Shown: positions 6,926 through 11,557 of the stretch, in pieces
How positions within the stretch are numbered: the first letter of the stretch is position 1
Layout: each line of letters starts with the position of its first letter
NCBI GenBank assembly: GCA_022447335.1
Contig: JAKVCF010000071.1
Span: forward strand, 1-11,557
DNA: 11,557 bases
Reading direction: 5' to 3'
DNA from: Planctomycetota bacterium
GTDB taxonomy: Bacteria; Planctomycetota; UBA1135
Program-made: the position numbers and the translations under genes
The notes under the pieces: model-generated
What the model was told of the DNA's origin: nothing
The model's input: the letters and a program-made list of their open reading frames with translations, nothing else
Database searches by the model: none

Positions 6926-8641
6926 TTAGTAGACTAAAGCTTCAGCGGCATCTGAGAGGATAAAGCCGCGCGTGTTTGCTGCCGGATCGATGACCTGCCA
7001 CTGTAAGTAGAAGGTGGCGCCTTGAAGAGCAGCATCATTTGGTACGAGAACTGGCACCTTGGCCTGACCTGAAGGATTGACTGTCGCAGGGAAGCGAAAG
7101 TCATCCGAGACGTATAGGGTTGAGCCCGGAATGCCAATAGAGCCTAGATTGAGCGGCAGTGGGCCGAATCGGCTCATGGTGTTCGAGGTGCCGAGTGCCA
7201 GGGTTGCTTTGCGGCCAGCTATGCCACCATCAAGGGTAATTTCCATGAAGGCGCCAAGCTCGGGTAGGCCGATGTTGCCGATAGTGGCGCTAACACCTTG
7301 CGAATTAGTATCGGCGTCGCCGAAGGGGGTGAAGCGGGCTGAGGGCGGAACCGCGAACTCGCCGACTGGTACGACTTCTAGGGCTACGGCAAAGCAGCCG
7401 TCCGGGAGCCAGCGGTACTTAGTTTCCTGTTCACCGAGTGCGCGCGATTGACGGTCACCGTTGAGGTCGAAGACGTAGTCGACCTGGTTTTGGCGGTATG
7501 TGCCAGCTGGGCCTACTGGTCCATTGTTGTGGAAGATTGCAAATCCGCCACCGTGTGCCTTGCCGTCGTATATGTCGGACGGCGGGTAATCCATGGTTAC
7601 ATTGTTTGGGCCATCGAGGAACAATGTGACTTCGCCAGCGTCGTTCAGGTCGCGGTCACCATTTAGGTCGATACCCTGGTAAACCAAGCCACTGGCACCT
7701 GCGCAGCTGGTGTTGAAGGCAGTCGAAGCGATCCAGTAGAGATCTTCTCCGTTTGGGCCAGCGCCCCAATCGACATCGAGAATCTCCAACGATCCGTACA
7801 GGCCCGACCCCGAACTACTGGGGCAGGACGGGTTCTTGAGAGCGCCAGATGCGGTGTCGGCGTTCTGTTCGAGGCCGGCTTTATCGCCAATCAGGTTGCA
7901 GAAGTTCCAGACTTCGCCGGGGTCCATGGCGTCGCCATCACCGTTTTGATCGTCAAAGGCGTAGAGGGTGCGATCTTGCTGAGCGAAGCCAATCACCAAG
8001 CCACTGCTGTCGACCATGATTCCCTCGAAGTCGCCGACATCGATTGCGACGGATCCAGAAGTTCCGGCCACACTGACAGAGCCTGCACCATCGATGAGCA
8101 TGTTGAATTCACCTACATCTTCGGCATCGCCATCACCGTTTAGATCGACGTAGGAAAAGATGCCAGAACCTGTGGTGGGGCCACCACTGTAGATGTCGTC
8201 GGTGACATAGAGCTCGCCGGTTTTCGGGTTGAAGGCGAGCTTATCAGGGCGGGTGTTCGAGGCGCCCTGTGCCGAGCGGGTGTCGGCAAAAATGTTGTAC
8301 TCGCCCGGATCGGTACAGACACCGTTACCGTCGAGATCGACAAAGCGAAGGATTACATCGCCGGTGGCAACTGCGAAAATGGTGGGTACACCATTTACGT
8401 TGGCATACTCGATAGACTCGATATAGTCGACGTCATTCTTGCCGTCATAAGCAAAGCGAAGCCCTTCTTCGGTCCCAAAATAGTCGCCATTGAAGTCCAG
8501 GTCGGCAGTGCGGCGGATCTCCCATTCGGTGGTGGCGGGAGTGCCACCCCAGAGGAAATACTCGTGAGTTTGCTGCGCATTGGCGGAACTAGATAGTGCC
8601 GGAACGCCAAGGGCGAGGCTGAGGATGAGGATGTTGCGCAT
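6926..8641 (-). CDS. Secreted calcium-loop repeat protein, probable beta-propeller
   Basis: This 571-residue protein has a clear signal peptide (hydrophobic residues 3-15, cleavage after SANA near residue 22). It contains six aspartate-rich loops of the pattern D-x-[ND]-G-D-x-D-x-x-D-x-G-E at about 47-59, 102-114, 166-178, 231-243, 325-337 and 392-404. These resemble EF-hand or dockerin-type calcium-binding loops. Spacing of 55-67 residues, with one 94-residue gap, is what one would expect if each loop sits in a blade of a beta-propeller. Phrases such as GELYVTDDIYSG and GEDLYWIAS look like propeller strands. Residues about 450-571 form a C-terminal beta domain ending in VLVPNDAALQGATFYLQWQV, related to the end of the MBL-fold protein. 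Function is unknown; a calcium-stabilised extracellular or surface protein is likely. The ATG at 8641 starts directly on the signal peptide and has no Shine-Dalgarno sequence. A strong terminator follows the stop. Confidence 0.85.
   Translation of the reverse strand: MRNILILSLALGVPALSSSANAQQTHEYFLWGGTPATTEWEIRRTADLDFNGDYFGTEEGLRFAYDGKNDVDYIESIEYANVNGVPTIFAVATGDVILRFVDLDGNGVCTDPGEYNIFADTRSAQGASNTRPDKLAFNPKTGELYVTDDIYSGGPTTGSGIFSYVDLNGDGDAEDVGEFNMLIDGAGSVSVAGTSGSVAIDVGDFEGIMVDSSGLVIGFAQQDRTLYAFDDQNGDGDAMDPGEVWNFCNLIGDKAGLEQNADTASGALKNPSCPSSSGSGLYGSLEILDVDWGAGPNGEDLYWIASTAFNTSCAGASGLVYQGIDLNGDRDLNDAGEVTLFLDGPNNVTMDYPPSDIYDGKAHGGGFAIFHNNGPVGPAGTYRQNQVDYVFDLNGDRQSRALGEQETKYRWLPDGCFAVALEVVPVGEFAVPPSARFTPFGDADTNSQGVSATIGNIGLPELGAFMEITLDGGIAGRKATLALGTSNTMSRFGPLPLNLGSIGIPGSTLYVSDDFRFPATVNPSGQAKVPVLVPNDAALQGATFYLQWQVIDPAANTRGFILSDAAEALVY
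7430..8503 (-). repeat. Six calcium-loop repeats within the secreted protein
   Basis: The loops are encoded at 8465-8503, 8300-8338, 8108-8146, 7913-7951, 7631-7669 and 7430-7468. The third, fourth and fifth are the most regular (DLNGDGDAEDVGE, DQNGDGDAMDPGE, DLNGDRDLNDAGE). The first (DLDFNGDYFGTEE) and last (DLNGDRQSRALGE) have lost some ligand positions. The DNA is also similar: on the plus strand CGCCATCACCGTTT occurs in both the third and fourth, which suggests duplication of a repeat unit or selection on the same codons. Confidence 0.8.
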
Positions 8642-8963
8642 GAGCTAGTAGGTATTCAGGCGTTCCAAGCTGGGGGCGCACCGGAACGACCCTCTATTCT
8701 AGCCACGAAAACATGTGCTTCACGGATGCACTTTGAAGTTCCGGGGGGCCCGTATTGAGAAGGCGGCAACTCTTTGCGGGGCGGTATCGATTCTCATTAA
8801 TAGCTGCCAACTCATTTTAGAAACGGTACTTGCGCAGCCCATATGGGTACTTCTACCTCACCGTGATCGAGAGATGCAGTTCGCCGCGCGTCGCTAAGCG
8901 TGCCGGGTCGGAGCTGGACAACCTCTATGCCTTAAGTGGAGTCAGCGAGGGGAGAAAAGGAAA
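8642..8963. other. Intergenic stretch without a convincing gene
   Basis: No reading frame here has a recognisable product. The longest plus-strand frame, 8715-8897, starts with GTG, lacks a Shine-Dalgarno sequence and resembles no family I know. The stretch must hold the promoter of the calcium-loop gene. The only candidate I see is TAGAAT on the minus strand (8701-8696), 55 bases before the ATG, with no good -35 partner. A 10-base palindrome, CCCATATGGG, lies at 8838-8847 and could be chance. Confidence 0.5.
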
Positions 8964-8988
8964 AGGCTGAGCCGCGAAGGCTCAGCCT
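8950..8988 (-). terminator. Rho-independent terminator of the transporter gene
   Basis: A perfect 10-bp stem (AGGCTGAGCC with its complement) and a 5-base loop span 8964-8988. On the minus strand the hairpin is followed by TTTCCTTTTCTCC. It begins 39 bases after the end of the transporter gene and is well separated from the next gene, so it is its terminator. The loop on the RNA reads UUCGC, close to the stable UUCG type. Confidence 0.9.
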
Positions 8989-9027
8989 GAGTGAAGTCCG
9001 ACCGGCTGTAGCAGGTTGGCATGCAGG

Positions 9028-10452
9028 CTACACGAGGTAGCGCAGGTAAACGTACACCGTTGCGATCGCGACAGACATGATCATTAGCGGGAATGCGTGC
9101 TTCAGGAAAGTGAGGAAGCGAATCGGCTGCCCAGCTCGCTCAGCAAATCCAGCCACAATTAGGTTGGCGCTCGCACCGATTAGTGAACCGTTCCCGCCAA
9201 AGCAGGCGCCCAGTGATAGTGACCACCAGACCGCATGTTGCTGTGCTAGCGACAAAGTTTGCTCGTTACTGGCCAGCTGCTCAAAGGCTGCCTTCAGTGT
9301 CGGGATCATGGTCGCTACGAAGGGGATATTATCGACGATTGCCGAAGCAATTGCGGATACCCACATCACGGCTAAGGATAGGCGCATCGTGATTGTCTCC
9401 GTATCGGCGGCATTGGCGAAGTCGACGACCTGTGTAGCGAGGAGATCCAGTGCGCCCGCGTGCTCAAGACCGTGCACGATGACAAATAGGCCGACGAAGA
9501 AGAAAATCGTCACCCATTCCACCTCGCCAAAGGTGTGGTGCACATTTTCCGACTTCTCTTCTGGGGTACGCGGAAGGTTGTCGAGTAGCAGAAGAAGTGC
9601 GCCACCGAACATAGCGACGGACGCAGGTTCAATGCCCATCGGGTGGCCGACCATGAAACCAGCCAGTACCAGGGCTAACACTGTCAGCGACTTCTTCAGC
9701 AGCGTTACATTGGTAATCGCATCGCGTTCCTTGAAGTTCATTACGCGCGCCATGGCCTCTTCACTAGCTTTCAGCTTTTTGCCCCACATCAACCAAATCG
9801 GGAACATTGTGGCAATGGCCACGAGGGGCACAATCGGTGCAATGTGAATGAGGAAGCTGTTGAAGCTGATTGTCTCGACTTGCGAGCCGATCAAAATGTT
9901 CGGTGGGTCACCGATGAGGGTGGCTGCGCCACCAATGTTCGAAAAGAGAATCTCTGCAAACAGAAAGGGGTAGGGCGGGATTTCGAGTTCTTCCGTAATT
10001 AGGAGCGTTACGGGGGCGATCAGAAGCACCGTGGTGACGTTGTCTAGCAAGGCGGACAAGATCGCCGTGACAATCGATAGCATTACGAGGATGCCCCAGG
10101 GTCTGGCGTTGACCTTTTTAGCTGACCAGATAGCAAGAAACTGGAAGACGCCACTGCGGCGCGTTATCGCCACGATGACCATCATGCCAGTGAGTAAGCC
10201 GATGGTATTCCAGTCAATGCCCGCGACGGCCGCTCCTTGGTTGGGGTAAACCCCGAATAGCACCATCAGGCCGGCACCGAGCATTGCAATTACCGCTCGG
10301 TTGTACTTTTCGGTCATGATGATCCCGTACGTCAGCACGAAGATGACACCAGCAATCCAAAGTGGATCCCAGCCGAAGATAGGGTCGACTTTGTGGCCGC
10401 CGTCTCCGTCGCCGACCGCAGTCAATAATGTATTCGCAAGAGTTGTGATCAC
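9028..10452 (-). CDS. ArsB/NhaD-family membrane transporter
   Basis: This 474-residue inner-membrane protein has about 11-12 hydrophobic segments. It has the two pseudo-symmetric motifs of the ArsB/NhaD branch of the ion transporter superfamily. The first half has LLDNVTTVLLIAP (135-147) and NIGGAATLIGDPPNILIGS (172-190). The second half has IVDNIPFVATMIP (372-384) and GGNGSLIGASANLIVAG (419-435). The Asp-Asn pairs at 137-138 and 374-375 sit in the broken helices that form the ion site in this fold. Relatives include Na+/H+ antiporters (NhaD), arsenite exporters (ArsB) and the P-protein group, so the substrate cannot be told from sequence; no arsenic genes are nearby. A hydrophilic N-terminal extension (about 12-30, rich in Gly and Asp) is unusual. 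The GTG at 10452 is supported by a GGAG eight bases upstream. The gene stands alone with its own terminator. Confidence 0.9.
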   Translation of the reverse strand: MITTLANTLLTAVGDGDGGHKVDPIFGWDPLWIAGVIFVLTYGIIMTEKYNRAVIAMLGAGLMVLFGVYPNQGAAVAGIDWNTIGLLTGMMVIVAITRRSGVFQFLAIWSAKKVNARPWGILVMLSIVTAILSALLDNVTTVLLIAPVTLLITEELEIPPYPFLFAEILFSNIGGAATLIGDPPNILIGSQVETISFNSFLIHIAPIVPLVAIATMFPIWLMWGKKLKASEEAMARVMNFKERDAITNVTLLKKSLTVLALVLAGFMVGHPMGIEPASVAMFGGALLLLLDNLPRTPEEKSENVHHTFGEVEWVTIFFFVGLFVIVHGLEHAGALDLLATQVVDFANAADTETITMRLSLAVMWVSAIASAIVDNIPFVATMIPTLKAAFEQLASNEQTLSLAQQHAVWWSLSLGACFGGNGSLIGASANLIVAGFAERAGQPIRFLTFLKHAFPLMIMSVAIATVYVYLRYLV

Positions 10453-10460
10453 TTAGGGTG

Positions 10461-10464
10461 CTCC
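10461..10464 (-). promoter_or_regulatory. Shine-Dalgarno site fixing the transporter GTG start
   Basis: GGAG on the minus strand lies 8 bases before the GTG at 10452-10450, normal spacing. No ATG is available in that region of the frame, so this site decides the start. It is the clearest Shine-Dalgarno sequence in the window. Confidence 0.7.
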
Positions 10465-10587
10465 ATTAGTCATCCGATGTTGTCATGCAGGATTCCAATC
10501 GCACATGAAATAGCACTCGACTTCCTAGGCCAACATATTAAAGGCGAGTTGTCTATAAGTGCCCGGTCTGGTTCAGAATTTAGAAGT

Positions 10588-11214
10588 CTAGAACTCATAT
10601 CCGAATTCTTGAATTTCTTCGGCCCAAGCTTCAGCTACGTAGGAGCGACTAGTTTCGTCATAAAAGTCGCGATAGTCACGGTGTTTTGTCTGATTTAGGT
10701 GGGGCAGCGAGGCGTCGATTCCGATTCGTGTGCAGGCCTCAGAAAAATCTGTTCTGAGGCTCTCAAAGCGGCCAACGAAGTCGATGGGAGGGCGGTCGGC
10801 AGGGGCACTCAGCATCTGGGCTTGGCCGCGGCCGCGCGCACGGGTTTTTTCATAGTAGAGGTAAGCAAGGAAGTCTGGCAACGCTTTCACTTCGGCGTGC
10901 CGGGGGTGATTTTTGCGCGCAAGGATGAAGCTGTACTCCGAGACCAGTCGATCCCAAGGATTACGCACGAACGCGAACTTGAAGAGCGAGTTTGCAAAAT
11001 CGCGGGGAAGCTGGGCATAGGCGTCTTCCAGCGATCCGTGTACGCGCAGGCGAACCTTGGCAGGGTCGCGCTGTAGCCGAAAACGCGATAGCAGCTTGTT
11101 GATCGGCGTTAGTGGTGGGTGGACCGCCCATGGGTTGAGTGCGCGCGTCACGCTAGTGCCCCCTGTTTTGGGTACATGCACAAACAAGAAATTTTTCTCA
11201 ATCGATAGCAGCAT
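10588..11214 (-). CDS. PAPS-dependent sulfotransferase (Sulfotransfer_2 type)
   Basis: This 208-residue protein transfers sulfate from 3'-phosphoadenosine-5'-phosphosulfate (PAPS) to an acceptor, most likely a carbohydrate. It shows the 5'-phosphosulfate loop VPKTGGTSV (14-22, Lys16), a His in RVHGSLED (His59) that may be the catalytic base, and the 3'-phosphate motif FVRNPWDRLVSEY (82-94, Arg84 and Ser92). It also has the conserved DFVGRFESLRTDF (145-157) and the family-type ending EIQEFGYEF. No signal peptide or membrane segment is present, so it acts in the cytoplasm. The ATG at 11214 lies inside the upstream O-antigen-ligase-like gene, a 17-base overlap, so the two are probably translated together. 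The acceptor is unknown; the context suggests a surface polysaccharide precursor. Confidence 0.92.
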   Translation of the reverse strand: MLLSIEKNFLFVHVPKTGGTSVTRALNPWAVHPPLTPINKLLSRFRLQRDPAKVRLRVHGSLEDAYAQLPRDFANSLFKFAFVRNPWDRLVSEYSFILARKNHPRHAEVKALPDFLAYLYYEKTRARGRGQAQMLSAPADRPPIDFVGRFESLRTDFSEACTRIGIDASLPHLNQTKHRDYRDFYDETSRSYVAEAWAEEIQEFGYEF

Positions 11215-11557
11215 CGGTTGCGGCAGGGATGGGTCGGATTAGCATGCCCCAGGCGTAGGCGAAAACTAAGGTGAAGGCCGATAGGCGAGATGAGCTGTAG
11301 AGTGAGGAGTCGGTTACACCACCGAGAAAGAAAAGTGCCCAGGTAGACAGGCCGAGTAAGACCGCCTCGGGCTGTCGCCTTAAGCCACGCAGCAGTACAG
11401 CCGGTAGAGTGAGCATCCAAGCAAGTACGCCTAACAGGCCTGCGGTACCTGCAGCCGCCATCGTATGCAGAAAGTTTGAATGGCACTGCGCATGGTGCAG
11501 ATTCAGATAGACTTTATCCGCTGCCCGCCTGGCTTTATTCAGGTGTTCCTGTTCCGC
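11198..11557 (-). CDS. O-antigen-ligase-like membrane protein, C-terminal part
   Basis: This is the last 119 codons of a gene that begins right of the window. The frame stays open to base 11557. The segment CHSNFLHTMAAAGTAGLLGV matches the periplasmic-loop-to-helix pattern of O-antigen ligases and polymerases (WaaL/Wzy type, 'H-x-N-x-F/Y-L ... G-x-x-G-L-x-G'), in which the His is important for activity. Three hydrophobic segments follow (roughly GLLGVLAWMLTLPAVLL, AVLLGLSTWALFFLGGV, and LSAFTLVFAYAWGML), then a short tail. Such proteins join or polymerise lipid-linked glycans in the periplasm. The assignment rests on the C-terminal part only, so ligase and polymerase cannot be separated. The stop overlaps the sulfotransferase start. 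Confidence 0.75.
   Translation of the reverse strand, partial: AEQEHLNKARRAADKVYLNLHHAQCHSNFLHTMAAAGTAGLLGVLAWMLTLPAVLLRGLRRQPEAVLLGLSTWALFFLGGVTDSSLYSSSRLSAFTLVFAYAWGMLIRPIPAATDAAID

Noticed and set aside
8838..8847. Palindrome CCCATATGGG as a possible operator
   Set aside because: A single 10-base palindrome is expected by chance in this length, and it is about 200 bases from the nearest start.
8715..8897. Sixty-codon plus-strand frame in the 8642-9027 gap
   Set aside because: GTG start, no Shine-Dalgarno sequence, no family resemblance; likely chance.
9077..9847. Plus-strand open frame (256 codons) antisense to the transporter
   Set aside because: It is the complement of a gene with clear transporter motifs, and the product is rich in Ser, Ala and Thr without any recognisable feature.
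1..11557. Defence, mobile-element, CRISPR or phage system
   Set aside because: No nuclease-helicase, reverse transcriptase, toxin-antitoxin, transposase or integrase motif and no spaced direct repeats were found; the only repeats are the protein-coding calcium loops.

Overview
The window looks like ordinary chromosome from a Gram-negative-type bacterium with a large exported proteome and moderate GC. The best lineage guess is Planctomycetota or a similar deep-branching group. This is an inference from three things: secreted calcium-loop and lamin-tail-domain proteins sharing a C-terminal module, a helical-region plus von Willebrand A (VWA) protein, and start codons that mostly lack Shine-Dalgarno sequences. 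No marker gene here settles the taxonomy. I see no rRNA, tRNA, CRISPR array, transposase, integrase or known defence system.

Layout from left to right. (1) 1-521 (+) is the C-terminal end of an LTA-synthase/sulfatase-like alkaline phosphatase superfamily enzyme. It converges, with a 4-base overlap, on a small lipoprotein gene (518-988, -). (2) 1101-3414 (+) is a metabolic block: dihydrolipoyl dehydrogenase (lpdA), then lipB (octanoyltransferase) 20 bases later, then a 71-codon reading frame that matches only the C-terminal end of an ATP-grasp acyl-CoA synthetase. (3) 3461-8641 (-) holds three exported proteins on one strand, in transcription order: a calcium-loop repeat protein (probably a beta-propeller), a strong terminator hairpin, a helical-region plus VWA protein, and a secreted metallo-beta-lactamase-fold protein with a lamin-tail domain. 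The first and third end in related C-terminal domains. (4) 8642-9027 has no convincing gene but carries the terminator of the next gene. (5) 9028-10452 (-) is an ArsB/NhaD-type membrane transporter. (6) 10588-11557 (-) is the C-terminal end of an O-antigen-ligase-like membrane protein overlapping, by 17 bases, a PAPS-dependent sulfotransferase gene.

How the parts fit together: lpdA and lipB both serve lipoate-dependent 2-oxoacid dehydrogenase or glycine cleavage complexes. LipB puts the octanoyl precursor on the E2/H protein, and Lpd reoxidises the finished dihydrolipoyl arm. The sulfotransferase/O-antigen-ligase pair suggests a sulfated surface polysaccharide. The three-gene exported cluster is the least understood part and the best candidate for something new. 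Its chemistry (an exported ComEC-like hydrolase, a VWA adhesion/scaffold protein and a calcium-binding repeat protein) suggests a cell-surface or extracellular function, but no function can be proven from sequence alone.
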